This document shows positions 1 through 12,800 of a stretch of DNA of 64,000 nt, one piece after another. The stretch lies in NCBI RefSeq assembly GCF_047663525.1, contig NC_092607.1, forward strand, positions 6,047,001 through 6,111,000. The letters run 5' to 3'. Each line of letters opens with the position of its first letter. The stretch's first letter is position 1. The notes beneath the pieces are model-generated. The model worked only from the letters and a program-made list of their open reading frames with translations. It did no database searches and had not been told where the DNA came from. Origin of the DNA: Anas platyrhynchos. Its lineage: Eukaryota > Chordata > Aves > Anseriformes > Anatidae. The position numbers were made by a program, and so were the translations under genes.

Positions 1-117
1 GGTGAGTTTATGTCAGCGCCCCAGCCAGGAACAGGAACAGGGCTCAAACTGTCCCGGGTGGTGGAAAGGCCGCGGGCTTTCTGCTCCAGTGCTGCCCAGC
101 TGCCCTTCTCTCCGCAG
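1..117 (+). other. GSS: Last intron of GSS, with its donor at the window edge
   Basis: The window opens with G|GTGAGT, a near-consensus splice donor, so base 1 may be the last base of the penultimate GSS exon. A pyrimidine-rich stretch and TCCGCAG acceptor end at 117. The inferred intron is only 116 bp. Confidence 0.6.
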
Positions 118-241
118 GCAGGGCAAGGAGCTGGTGATGAACGAGGCGGCCGGCCACCTCCTGCGGACGAAGGCCGTGGAGCACGCGGACGGCGGGGTGG
201 CGGCCGGGGTGGCCGTGCTGGACACCCCCTACCTGGTGTGA
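118..241 (+). CDS. GSS: Glutathione synthetase, final coding exon (partial gene)
   Basis: This is the C-terminal exon of glutathione synthetase, the ATP-dependent cytosolic enzyme that joins glycine to gamma-glutamylcysteine. Base 118 completes a codon begun in the previous exon; 40 residues then run to a TGA at 239-241. The segment [13 protein letters not shown] followed by VAAGVAVLD is the conserved alanine/glycine-rich loop that closes over the active site, and the protein ends DTPYLV, close to the mammalian C-terminus. All earlier exons lie left of the window. The gene converges on ACSS2, as in mammals. Identification rests on remembered similarity to the mammalian protein, but the motif match is very specific. 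Confidence 0.93.
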
Positions 242-2239
242 GCGCCCCGCTGCTGCGCTGCCCGCGGGGCCGAGCTGCTTTCCTCGGGGTGCACTCACCA
301 GGGGACGGGCTGGGGTCGGCCCTGGGCTGTGCAGGGGGTTGGGGTGTCCCCTCAGGGTCTGTGCAGGGCCGGAGCGTGGCCCTGCCCTGCCCTGCCCCAA
401 ATTTGTGCTGGCCCCGGGTTCCTGCTGCACTGTTTGCAGGCACCAAAACCCAAAGCCCAGGGAAGGGGAGGAGGAAGGTGGAGGAGCCAGGAGCAGCTTC
501 AGCTGTGGGACTCGAGGCCCCTTGTGTCTCCCCTCCTGCTGCCCTGCTGCTTGCCACGGCAAAGGCTGAGACCAGCTCTGCCTGTCCCCGGCCCCTCCAG
601 CCCCGGCTCAGGTGCTGCTGCTCCAATTTCCACCTTCCCCGGTGTCTGAGCAGCCTCGTGGCTCCTGCACAACCCCAGCTGCCCCGGTTTAACTCTGCCA
701 CGCTTCTATCATGGCCAGCACATTTGCTTGGCTTCACTGTGGGACCATCCCCGGCGGTGGGACGCCTCCCTCCCTCCGGGTTTCCTGACTCAATGGGAAC
801 AGTGTGGGTGCTCCGGCCCCCGAGCTCGTGCTGCTCCCCCCAGCACACCCCTCTGCCCCCCAGCCCTTCCTCAGCCGAGGAGGGGCCCTGGTAAAGCAGC
901 CCGAGCTCTGCTGTGGCGGTGGCAGCAGGAAAGCCGCTGCTCCTGAGGAATCACCTCACGGGCTGCTCGGCCACCCCGCTGCCGGGGTGCTCAACCCAGT
1001 CACTAACCGGGCACTGCAGTGGTTCAGGTCTGTGGCTAATTCCACAACTCCCACGCTGGGGTTCATGATGGGGGGGTTGATTACCCCCAAATGGAGATTA
1101 AAACCTACGTTCAATCTGAGCACCGGCCTGGGGGCAGTTCTGTCCGGCAGGAGCCATGGGAAGGGGGTGCCCAGCTCGTTGCAGGGTGCCCAGAGCACTG
1201 CCATGAGGGGTCCTTTGTGTCCTTGGGGTTACAGCTCCAGGACTCTGTCACTGCCAGCTGTGGTGTAGTGCCCTGACACGGCACGGCTGTGAACTGTGGG
1301 GCATGGGCACAGCTGCCCCTGGCTGTGTGGGCACCCTGAGGCTCCGGGTGAAGCTGTTGAGGGTGCTGGGCCCTGCTCAGACCCCGCACACCTCACAGCG
1401 ATTCCAGTCAGATGGTCGAACTCACTGCTGGGACTCTGGGGAGCTGATTCTGCTGGACATGGCCCCTGCAAAGTCCGGTCTGATCCAAAAAGCCCTACCT
1501 GCAAGCTTGCTGGAGCCCCTCAGCATCTCATTATCCTGTTCTCCCACCTGGCAGGAGCCGAGCTCAGCCTTTAAGCAGCTCCTGGGCCAGGCCTGGTTTT
1601 GGGGCAGCTGCACAGCTGTGCACAGACCTTACACAAACCTTTGTTGTAGGGGCAGGTTTTATTCTGCTCAATGCCCGTCTGCACAGCTCTGTGCTGGGGA
1701 TGGGTCCTGGCACCCAGCTCTGCAGCTCCAGCCCAGCACAAGCAGCTGCTGGCGTGGGGTGAATGCTCTCCAGGAGAAAACAGCTTGCCCTGAGTCTGTA
1801 GGCATGCAGTTTGTGCACTGCTCCAGGAGCAGGAGGGTAACAGCAGCTGGGAGAGGCAGGATGCAAGCACTGGAGCTTCCCTGGGAAGCTGAAGGTGAGG
1901 CTGGGGAGCAGTGGGTGCAGTGGCCGGTGCCCAGGTGAAGCCTCAGGGTGCTCTCAGCAGCCCCACAGCCCCCAGCTGCTCGCAGCTTTCTCCCTGGCAT
2001 TGCTCCTGCCCCCAGCCTGCACGCAGTGGCTGCTGCCAGGCAGGGGGCTCAGCCTCCTGCTTCCCCTGCACCTTGGTGGAGCAGCATTGGCTGGAGACCT
2101 GTGAAAAGCTGAGGTCCAGGCTCTGGCCCTCAGAGCCAGCCCCAGCCTTTGACCCCGAGGCCCAAAAGCACCCTGTGAGCAGCCCAGCCTCCCCCAAGAC
2201 AAGCACCTACAACCCCCACACATGCTCTAAGTCCGCTTC
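242..2239 (+). other. GSS 3' UTR followed by GSS-ACSS2 intergenic DNA
   Basis: No further exon, RNA gene or recognisable transposon was seen. The first part must be GSS 3' UTR; how far it reaches is uncertain (see 1097). The part near 2180-2240 on the - strand is GU-rich and probably serves ACSS2 3'-end formation. Confidence 0.5.
1097..1102 (+). promoter_or_regulatory. GSS: Candidate GSS poly(A) signal (ATTAAA)
   Basis: This is the first ATTAAA/AATAAA hexamer downstream of the GSS stop on the + strand. It would give an 870-base 3' UTR. No strong GU-rich element is obvious downstream, so the call is weak. Confidence 0.3.
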
Positions 2240-3761
2240 CATGTTGTTTCCTTGCATTTTATTCCATTTTGCATAGAATTCTAGCTGTCTCCAGCCAAAA
2301 TTACATAGCAGACCCATAGTAACATAGGAGGAGAGCAGATGTAGGAATCCTTGTCAGAGATGGCACAGAGCAGTGGGTGGTGGCACACGGGACACACGAC
2401 TGACATTACAGATCACAGACAAGTACCATGCCGGTGGGAGCAGCAGGTAAGAAACAAGGCTTGGACAACAGCCCCCAGGGCACCTGCACCAACCCTGAGC
2501 CCTGGAAGAGTCCCTGCCTCCTCTCCAGCCCCACCAAAAGTCAGCTCAGGTTACAGGCAGAGGCTGTAGGGTGGCATTTGCTAAACAGCTGCTGCAGGAA
2601 GATTTAAAGCCCATTTCTCCTTTGGTTTGAGTGTAGGAATTCCAACAGCTCACATCTGATCTCATTACACACAGCACAGGGAAGCAGCTCCCAGCACAGC
2701 ACAGGGCTGGAGGGCAGCGTGAGCGATGGGAAGAGGAAATGTTGGCTGTGGCAGTACCTGGTGCTGCTCAGACTCTGAAGCTGGAGGTGTTTTTTCTCAT
2801 CATCATAAAGCCACATCAGATTAAAGCACAAGGTGGCTTTAAACTTCTTTTTTCCTGATAAGAAGTCACCTAGGCCTACCCCAGCCTCGTGTGCCTTGGG
2901 TTCCTTACTATTCCAGGCTGAGCCCACAGCTGGTGGCAGCAGTGCTCCGGGGAGCACATCAGATCGAGCCCTGGGCCTCTGGCTCCCTGTTTCCGCAGCC
3001 AGAGCAAAGGAGCCTGGGTTGTGAAAAATAAAACCAGCTTGAAAAATAAAACCAGCTGCTACCCTGCAGGTAGATGTAGCAGATCTTGGTACAAGTGAGC
3101 TTAAACAAAATCCACCCAAAGCACAGAGCTCCCCCCAGCCTTGCCCCACTCCCTTTCAGGCTAGGGGACCTCCGCTAGCAACCAGCTTAGACAGTGTATA
3201 CAAGACTAAAACTCAGTTGTAGTTACGATGTTTTAAGTCTTTCCTCAGCTCACAGCAGCCTGAGAAGGAAAGGAAGCTTACTCAGTGTGTGGGCAGTGGC
3301 AGCTGAACCGCCCCCGTCTGCCTGCATTAAGTAACTCCAGTACCACTTCCCCTACAACCCCCCAGTTCCTCCCCACTAAGGGGAAGACACCAGGGCCCCT
3401 CAATGACATAAAGTTAATAATTAACACCTCATCTCCCCTCCCAAAAAGAACAAAAATAAAAATAAATCAAGGACAAGGTGATGAAAAACAGAGGAGCACA
3501 AGTCCCTGCGTGAACGAGGCCGAAGCTCAGGTGGATGATTCCCACCTGCGACACAACGCGCGTGCTCCTCCGAGGCAGGGCCGTGCCCACGAGGTGCTGC
3601 CTCTCTCTCCGGGGCCAGCCTTTCCTTCATCTCTAATATTTGTACATTCGATTCACCGGGTGAAGGGTTCTCTCCCAGGGCAGTCAGTGGTTATTTGAGG
3701 GACCTGCTCATCAGGATACCGCTGCTGCTACAGCCCTGCTCAGCTGGGACAGCTCCTGCTG
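2240..3761 (-). other. ACSS2: ACSS2 3' untranslated region
   Basis: About 1.5 kb lies between the ACSS2 stop codon and the only well-formed poly(A) site on this strand. It contains no other gene. Two adjacent AAAATAAAACCAGC copies (3025-3056, + strand reading) form a small tandem duplication. Confidence 0.6.
2258..2263 (-). promoter_or_regulatory. ACSS2: ACSS2 poly(A) signal (AATAAA)
   Basis: AATAAA on the - strand is followed 15-25 bases later by CA-containing sequence suitable for cleavage (around 2235-2245). A clear GU-rich element (TGTGTGGGGGTTGTAGG) follows at about 2200-2220. Signal, cleavage window and downstream element together make a good vertebrate 3' end. Confidence 0.72.
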
Positions 3762-3889
3762 CTACAGTTTAGTGTCGCATCTGCTGTTGAAAAGGTGGTT
3801 TATGATGCCTGGGTTGGCCAAGGTGGAGATGTCCCCCACGTCTCTGTCATTTTGGGCAATCTTCCTTAATATCCGTCGGGTGATCTTTC
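3762..3889 (-). CDS. ACSS2: ACSS2 exon 18, coding part (residues 642-683 and stop)
   Basis: Begins with the catalytic lysine ([17 protein letters not shown]) and ends FNSRCDTKL then TAG at 3762-3764. R646/R647 correspond to the human nuclear localisation arginines. Confidence 0.96.
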
Positions 3890-6800
3890 CTGTGAGAACA
3901 GCCACAAAAGGAGAGCAGGGCTCAGGATCACTTCAGCAGCCCCAGAAGTCAGTGCCCAAACCCACAGCATCCCGTTTGCCCTGGGGTTTCTCCCCGTGGG
4001 TTTGAGTATCCTCAGACAAGCAGTTCAGGGACAATTCCCTTCCACTGGCAGGAACTGCTCAGTCCTCCCCAGAACAGCAACTGGACCCCTTACCTGAACG
4101 GGTTTTGGGCAGGCTGGGGGCATACTGGATGTAATCTGGTGTTGCTATCGGTCCAATTTTTTCCCGGACTGGGGAGGAGGAGGGGTGAAGGGAGAGAAAA
4201 AAAATATTTTAATGGTAGTTGCAAGGAGATCCCACACATTCAGGCAGGATGACCGAGCTCAGACACACAGAGCACAGCCCCCAGGGGAGCCCAGGGCTGC
4301 TGCAGCCCAGCCTTAGAGCTGTGGGAAGGGGCAGCAAGACCCAAAGTGCCAGCAGGGTGCAGCACGCCTTCCCAGAGGCAGCAACACTCCTGTTTCCATT
4401 CCCTCCGTTTTCAGGAGCCCTCTGTCATGGCCTAGCAATCACTGTTATGCTACTGCATTGCTGCAGAGACAAAACTCCCACGGATGCATTTCATGCAGTC
4501 CTTTGTGGCCATGTCAGAGCTGCCTCGGGCACAGAGCACAAACCACCAGAGCCCCACCCTCAGCACGAAGTATTTAACTACGGCAGTGGGGGACAGTGGA
4601 CTGGATTTGAAAGCTTGCATGAGCCCCGTTACCTCGGCCTGCCCTGCTTTGCACACCCAAAGCAGGAGCACGCTGGCCTGAGGACTGCACAAAGCTGATG
4701 CTCGAGCACTGCCTGGCAGCCTCTGCTCTGCCAGCACCTCCTGGCTGTAGGAGACAGCCTCGCAAACGTGCCCTTTTCCCACCCAAAGTAACCAAGCAGC
4801 CCCTGTGCGAGTCCCAGCCCACCAGGGAGAGCCACGGGAGCCTTGCCCACCGCCCACTGCTGCAACAGCCCGTTGGCTACCCCAGTCCTCGGCGCAGCCG
4901 CCAGCTCCCGAGAGGCAGAGATGGCATCACATGAGCTGCCAAAGGCCGGCAGAACTAATTTTAGTCTGTGCCAGCCGTGCTCTCTAATCAGAGGGGGCAC
5001 CTTGTCACAGTTGTCCATGCTGCATTCCCCAGGCCACACGCACCCGTAAGCGCCCGAGCCCTTAACCCCTCCGCTGCCTACCCAGCGCTGCTCTCCCCCA
5101 CCCTGATATTTGGCTGTCCCTACCTTGTTTTTTCAGCTCGTCTGCCAGGTTCTTGCTGAACTCGTGGCCGTCCTTCAGGGTCACGAAGCAGTAGAGACAT
5201 TCCCCTTTCAGGGGGTGCGGGTGGCTGACCACGGCAGCCTCGGAGACAGCGGCGTGCCCGAGCAGGGCCGACTCCACCTCCGCGGTGCTCAGCAGGTGGC
5301 CTGGAAGCAGAAAGGCAGCGCTGCACAGAGCTGCGTGGGGCTGGGGGCCTGCAGCCTCCAGCAGCTGGCAGGAAGAGCTCTGCCAGCCCAAAAGGCCCTG
5401 GAACTGTAGGTTTGAGAGGTCGGGTTCCAGTTCCTTGAGAAAACAGCTGGAGGAACTCCTTTCTGCAGCGCGGTGGTGGGGCTGCCCCAGAAGGCTGCCA
5501 GGCATCGCTCCCAGGACAGGCTGCAGAGCAAGGCCCCCTCCCCTCCCTGGCTGTTCTCCCTCCCGTCTTCAGGCTTTTTTCTTTAAGAGTTCTGTGAATT
5601 GTCTCTGACCACAGGGTTAAACAAAGCACGGGCTGAGAGGGAGCTGGATTTTGGGGAAGAGCTCTGTCTGTGGGGACACAGCATTGTGCAGTTTGATGCA
5701 GCTTTGACGTTAGCCCTACCTGGAGCTGCAGCTTGGATCAGTGACTGCAAGACCCTGCCCTGCCTGGCTGAAATCCCCCGTGGCCCCACATGCTCCAACA
5801 CAGAAGCACATAAGGCTGGTTGAGGACCTCCTCTGAGATATTACAGAAGGCTCCCTCCCTCCTGGAGGCATTAATCCGGAGTCACCAAGCCTCAGGCTTG
5901 TCTGACTTGGGGACAGGTCTCTGGGCAGGCCCACAGACGCAGAGCTGTCCCCCATAAAAGCAAGGTGGCTCTTTAATGAGTGCCACAAAGCACGCTGGCT
6001 CCCACTGAAGACAAAAGTTGTCCTTACCAGAAACATTCAACATGTCATCGATTCGCCCTGTGATCCAGTAATAACCATCCTTATCTCTCCTGCAACCTAA
6101 AAATAACCAGAAGTGACAGCGTGAGGAAGCAGTGCCAGTCCTCAGAGCAACCGATAAGGGATCCTGAGGCCAGGGCACTGCAAGATTTTAATTGCTGTCC
6201 TCGGGCCTCCGCACCCACACGCCGCCCAGGCCACCTTACCGTCGCCTGTCACGTAGTACCCAGGGAACTTCTTGAAGTAGGTGGTTTCAAATTGCTGGTG
6301 GTTTCCGTACAGCGTGCGCATTATTCCTGGCCAGGGCTGCTTAAATACCTGCAATGAGAGAATGAGAAATGCAAACCAGAGTCAGTGGGAGCAAAAACAA
6401 CTCTTAACCGAGCCAGCTCTTGGCCTCTGCTGTGGGTCAGTGTTTCTGAATCTGATTCAAGCATCAGTGGCCAGCAAGTTCAGTGCCCGCACTGCTCCAG
6501 GGCTTGTCGAGCTGAACAAAACCCTTCTGCAGCTCCAGGGGACACGGAGGAGACCACCTCACTGAGGAGCTCTTCCAAAGGCCCCATGTAGTGCATACTG
6601 CTTTCTACCTCCCCCAGGGATTTTATAAACTATTTATTCTGCAAGGGGAGGGAAAATAACCTGGTCTCTGCAGTGCTGTGCAGCTACAGAGGTGCCACAG
6701 AGGCAGCCCTAAGCGATGACACTCAGCTGCTGCCCTGTGCTGATCTGTTGGGAAAATCTCTCCACCCTTGGCATAGGGAAAGGAGCTCAGCTGACAAGTT

Positions 6801-9800
6801 GTTCCCTTCCTCCTGCCTTGCCCATGTGTGCAAGTGTTTTCATGGATCACTGAACAGCTCGTTCACAGAACTGCCAGGGAGTTAGGGCAGTATGAGCAGC
6901 TCCTGCCACCCAAAGGGAGCCTTGTCTGGGCCCAGGGCAGGCAGAGAGGTGCTCACGGCACCGGGAACGTCCTGGAGGTGATGGGGGACAGACAAGGGGA
7001 GGGTGTGGGACATCAGCCCCTCTTTACCAGGTAGCCTTCTGCTTCTCCTTCCAGCTCTTCCCCCGATTCATTCACGATGGCAGGGACCACGCCGAAGAAG
7101 GGGAACGTCTGCCATGGGGACAACAGCGAGGAGACAGGGCGGTGAGCCCAGGCACTGTAACATGCGAAGTAGAGGGAGTGTGGATCCGGGGGACCCTTCC
7201 CTCTCAGGAGGAAGGAGAAAAGTACTCACAGCAGAGCCTGGCTTCATGGGGGTGGCAGCAGGGAGAGACGTCAGCATGTGGCCACCCTGTGAAGGGAGGC
7301 AAAAAGGAGTGAGTTTGGGTGATGCCAGCCTGTTGGGGAGGATACAGCAGGGGACAGGGAGCCCGCATTTGGGCTTAAAGCTTTGGAGATGCTGGAGGAA
7401 ACGGAGAGAGAGGGAGAGAGAGAGCAGTGCTCAGAGCAGACCTTGGCAGAGACCCTTCTGAGGTCTCCCCATGGACTCTGAGGCCCTGAGAGCAGGGGAA
7501 CCAACACTTGCAGGCTACACCAGCCACTAGGAGCAAGCTCCCATGCAAGCCAACCAACTAGTCCCCATGGCACCACGGGAGCACTATGGCAAACCTGCCC
7601 AGACACCCCGCTGCCTGCCAGGAGCAGCAGGGAAGTCCCTGAGACACCCACCCAGGTGGGCACTCACCGTCTCTGTCTGCCAGAACGTGTCCACGATGGG
7701 ACACCGCTCTTCTCCCACCACGCGGTAGTACCACAGCCAGGCTTCAGGGTTGATGGGCTCCCCGACGGTCCCCAGCACCTTCAGGGACTTCCTGCTGTGC
7801 CTGCAGAGAGGAGAGGGCTCGCAGGGGCTCAGCAGGCCACGGAGGGGAGCAGCTGTGAGCCTGTGGCACTGCAGAGCCTGCAGGAATCCCTGGGCCTCCC
7901 AAATGTATCTGGGGTTTCAACAGTTCAGCCCTTTCTCTGCCCTCAACTATGGGGGAAGAGGGGAAACCTCTGTGGTTTTGCTGTCTGCAAGATCCCACTT
8001 GGCTCTGCTCCTTCCCTTCCTTGGGCCACCTCCATGAGCTTTGGGTGGGGAGCAGGGAAAAGCCCAAGTCTAAGCTGATCTGCAGCTCGTGACGAAAGAG
8101 AAGAGCCTGCTCTGGAGTGCCATGCTGCAGGGAGTGCTGGGGGCAAAGAAACACAGCCTGCAAGTTGCTGGGTTGAAGGCAAAAGGTCTCGGTTTGTTCA
8201 GAAAGCGCAGTGGGGAAGCTGCTGCTGGGAGAGGAAGCTACGCCAGAGCCAGGGGCCCCCGTGTCCGTGGGGACTGACTCACTTTTTAACGGGCTCCTCC
8301 CCGTGCTTCATCAGCAGCCGGATGGCTGTGGGTGCTGTGTAGAACTTGGTCACCTTGTACTTGTCAACAATGCTCCACATGCGCCCGATGTCCGGGTAGG
8401 TGGGGACACCTTCAAACTGAGCGAGAGAGGGCAGTGACACAGCTGATCCTCGCTGCCCCCTCCCAGCGGCCTGAGGCACCCTCACAAGCAGGAGCCCCTG
8501 AGAACGGCTGCAGCCCAGCAGTATCCTTAGAGGCACGCCAGGGGCACCGGGTGTGAAACCAGTCCAGGACCCCTCGTACTGCTTCCTCAGATGGGTTTAG
8601 CGCCCTCCTGCTGCTGGTGTCCTAGCAATTGTCCCCCAAAGCACCCTACCAGCAAGGGGGCTCTCACAGTGACGCAGTCCCACCAGCCCCAATGACACTG
8701 CCTGTATCGCATAAAAGGGTGATCGGTCCAGACAGAGTGATGGAACCACAACCAGGAGCACCCAGAACCCCACTAAGAAGGATTCTCCCAGCATGACATT
8801 TCCCTGTGTGCATTTCCTCACGGGAGTCTCGGACACAGGCCTCTGGTTCCCGATTTGTACACTGCCAAAGGAGACACAGGCACAGGAATTAACTGCAGGT
8901 TGCCAGATCCACCTCAGGTGTCAACAGCATCACTCCCTAGCTCCTGGTCCAGCTTTCACATCAGTTTTTGCAGCAAGCCTGGCAGCCCAGTACACAAGGC
9001 TTGTGTTTCTAAGGGAAAGAAGCACTGGAGCATTTGCAAAACTAACCACCCAGATGCCTCACAGAGCCTGGCACTACCCAGCACCACCAGGAAGCCACCT
9101 ACAGAGGACTGCCACCTCTCTGCGCAGGGCACAGCACACCGTGACGTGGCAGACAGTGCGATGGGGCTTTGGACAAGGGAGAACAGCACGTCCTGGGGTA
9201 TTATCACAGAGCAAGGCAGGGATGTGGCTCAGCACCAGCACCTCCAGCCCCCCGCAGTCAGGCACCCAGCGGCTGCCCAGCACTTACGAGCACGCTGGTG
9301 GCCCCGTTGGCCAGGGGTCCGTAGGTGAGGTAGGAATGGCCCGTTATCCACCCGATGTCAGCCGTGCACCAGTACACGTCCTCAGGCTGGTAATCGAAGA
9401 CGTACTTGAAGGAGGTGGCAGCATAAAGCATGTACCCGCCCACGGTGTGCAGCACGCCCTGCGGGGAGAGGGCACAGCACTGTCAGCGAGCTCCAGGGCC
9501 CTCGTCCTCCTGGGGCGAGCACCACAGCCAGCACAGCCCCTCTGCAGCTCCTCTTCCCCCTGAGGCGTTGCTGTCACTCAGCAGGACAGGCGAGCCATAC
9601 CTTGGGTTTCCCCGTGGAGCCGCTGGTGTAGAGAATGAAGAGTTTGTCCTCCGCGTCACACCACTCGGGCTCACACTCCGTGCTGGCACCGTTCATCAGC
9701 TCATGCCACCACATGTCCGTGCCTGGGTTCCAGGGGGTCTGAGGAAAGCACAAGATTAGGAACAGCCCCTGCCCAAAAAGCAGGGGGGGGACAAGGGGGC

Positions 9801-12800
9801 TGCGGCCCCGACCTCATCACCCCTCTTGGCCCGCAGTACTCACAGCACGGCCACTGCCCAGAGCTGCTCGCTGCAAACCGTGCACCAGAGCTGCAACTCC
9901 CACTCCAGCAGCTCCTTTCCCAGCCTGCAGCCAGCAAGGAAAACCTTTACACGGTGTCTGGCTGCGAGCCTTGAAGCAGGTTTTCCAAACCATTGGCAAG
10001 ACAAACAAACCCCTCTCAGGAGCAGCCAGGAGAGGTGCTGCAGCCCCAGCTGCTCTGTGCTTTTAGGGCACGGGCCCCCTCCTGCCCCTGAGCTGCAGTC
10101 AGGCAGCAAAGCAGCGAGCCCCAGCACACCACACGCCCCAAGACCGACAGAAACACACCAGGCTCATGCTGTTTGGCCCTGCAGCCCAGAAAACCTGTTA
10201 CATCCCGGGTTTAAGCTAATTCCCCTGATGAGAGGTGGCTGCTCTGACACCGAAACACCCAGCAGCAGCTGCCCGAAGGTGCCAGAGCTGCAGTGGGGCT
10301 GCCAGCACCCATGGGTGACGGGCAGAGGTCACCCTGAGAGCCGTGCTGGCTGGCTCCATCCCCGGGATGGCACGGTGCAGTGCAAGACACGAGTCCACCC
10401 GACCTTCTCTCCTTTCCCTGGAGGAGCCTGGGGACAGCGCGGGCAGTGCTCCTCACCCTGAGGGCAGGTCTCTGCTTCGCACATCTCCACGAGGCCAGAC
10501 ACGCTGACCCCAAGCCTCACAGCACCAGGAGGCCAGCTCCCAGCTGGGACATCTCCGGGAAGAGCAAGGGGGTGCATGGTGTGGGACAGCCCACACACAG
10601 CCCCCAGGCTGCCCCCCGAGCAGACAGGGCCAGCGGCTGCCTTCAGTCCGAGAGGCAGAAAGGCAAACAGGAGGATGTCACCCCAGCAAAGCAGGATGGA
10701 AACGTGGGTAAAAGGAACTTCTGGCTCCAGGGCATGCTGTGGCTGAGCAGGCACGGTGGCCTGCTTGTGGCACTTGCCAAGTCTTCTGGGTGTGAGGTCC
10801 CCAGCAGGGAGCTGGATCCCAGCGGCTCCGAGCTGCACCAAGCGGTCCGAGGGCAGCAAGTGCCAGTGCTGCAAGTCTCGCAGCCCGAAATCCCCTCAGC
10901 TGGAGCATCTCTGTGCAGAGAGCAGCCACGGGGTGGCACAGTGACTCTCCGCATCCCCAGCGCTGTGTGCACACCGTTTGGAGGCGCTGGGCAGCAGCGC
11001 TCAGCCTGCGGCTCCTGCGCATGGTGCAGCAACACCGGCTGCTGCGGCCCTGCACTGACAGCACCGCAGGGCTGAGGCCTTTTGGAAAGCTCTCGCGGAT
11101 CCCCAGGGCACCTGTTTGGGTTTTCTTTACCTGGGAGAGACATTTCCACACCTCTGGCACATCAGCAAGCTCCCAGCAAGGCGCCACGGCAAACATCCCC
11201 AAGCTCAGCTCACGCCAGCCCAGCAGTCACCGCCTGACACCCTTCCCTCAAGGCCTCCTCATCACCAAATTTCCACCGCCCCACGTAGTGGGGCCGAGCT
11301 GCAGCACAGCACACAGCCCCTGGAACCAGCCCTGCCTGACAGCTTCTAAATCAGGGGAGCCAGCAGGACGTGCTGCCTCCCTCCGACCCCGTGAAGCTGT
11401 CAGGGTAAGAAGAAGACCCAGAGCCGAGGGACGGAGCAGAGCCGAAGGTGCCTGCAGGCAGAGCTGCCCCACACGTGTGAGCTGGGCAAACTGGGCTGCC
11501 CTGATCCTGGGTAGGATTTTAGGTAGCTAGAGCTCCGTGGAGCCAGGCCAGGAGCCAGAACCCAAGTGGGATGCGTCCTGAGAGCAGTCAGCAAGGCCCT
11601 GGGGCAGCTCATGCTGGGGGCCCCAGCAGGACTGGGAAACACCTGAGCCTCCGACAGCACGTGGTGATGCTGAGCAATAAAATCCCATCCCAGCGTGCAA
11701 GCCCGGGCTCTCCAAGTGCTCCAGCAGAGCACCCGTGCTGCCTGGCCCGTGTGTGCTTTATGTGGGGCCCTGAGGCTGCAGCTCCTCGGCTGGAACAAGC
11801 AGAGCCCAGGCCAGGGCTGGGGAGCTGCACGCGACTCCTGCCAGCCCTTGGACGAGGGGAAGCACATTGCGAGGACTGCTCCTAGAGGAGAAGGGGTGAA
11901 ACGTTGTCCTAGCACCAGCAGCAAACCCGAGGGGTTCTGAATCCACCTTGCCAGCACGGTCACACACGTTCAGGTGGCTTCACAGAAGCAGATTTGTTTC
12001 TGGCAGCAAGGTTGGTGCCGCAGACCCCAGGCTGTGCCGCACACACACACACACCTCCTCGCCCTCTGCTTCTCCTTCCAGAGGCCGTCACAGCCCCAGC
12101 AGCGCCCTGGCCACCCTCATCCATTGCTCCCCGTGCCGCTGGGCAGAGGGAGGCAGCGCCCGGTGACCACAGCCAAGCAGCGAGCGGTGTCTGACAGCTA
12201 ACATGCACCCGCGGGCAGCCCGGTTAGGGGGGCACGTGCGGCCACGCGGAGCGGTTAGAAAGGTGGAGGGCTGGAGAGGGGAGGTGCCGAGGGGAGAAAG
12301 GCAGTGCTGTGCGTAAATACCTTGGGATGGAGTCTCTGTGGGCTCTCAGCCTTTTTTTCCTGTTAAAAATCCACAAAGAGGGAGTGAAAGATGAGAAGCG
12401 GAGGATCCGGACCAGGCTTTGCAGGCAAGGAGCTGGGAAATCGGCCTGGCAGGCTGCAGAGGGCACCACCCCAGTGCCTGGGCCAGGAGAAGCTCTCTAA
12501 GCAGCAGCCCTGCCACTTCCATCACCTTCCCCAGGTACCCACCACCTCCAGGCAGGGCACAACAGCACGGGGCAGGCACGCAGCCCCCCGACACCATCAC
12601 ACAGGCCATGGAACAGTAAAGGTGCACTCAGGGGGAGGGTGATCCTTAATGAAGTGTCTGAACAAGGACAGCAAGACCCAGGGGCTGACAGCCGGCAGCC
12701 CGGCTCCTCCCTGCGCCCAGGAGGCTGCTCGGGAGCCTCACAGCACCAAAAGCAGCAGCACGGGGCTGGCTGCACCGCAGCTTCCCAGCTGGGGAAACAA

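Noticed and set aside
3027..3050. AATAAA pair on the + strand as the main GSS terminator
   Set aside because: It would give a 2.8-kb GSS 3' UTR lying through the ACSS2 3' UTR; kept only as an alternative in the findings.
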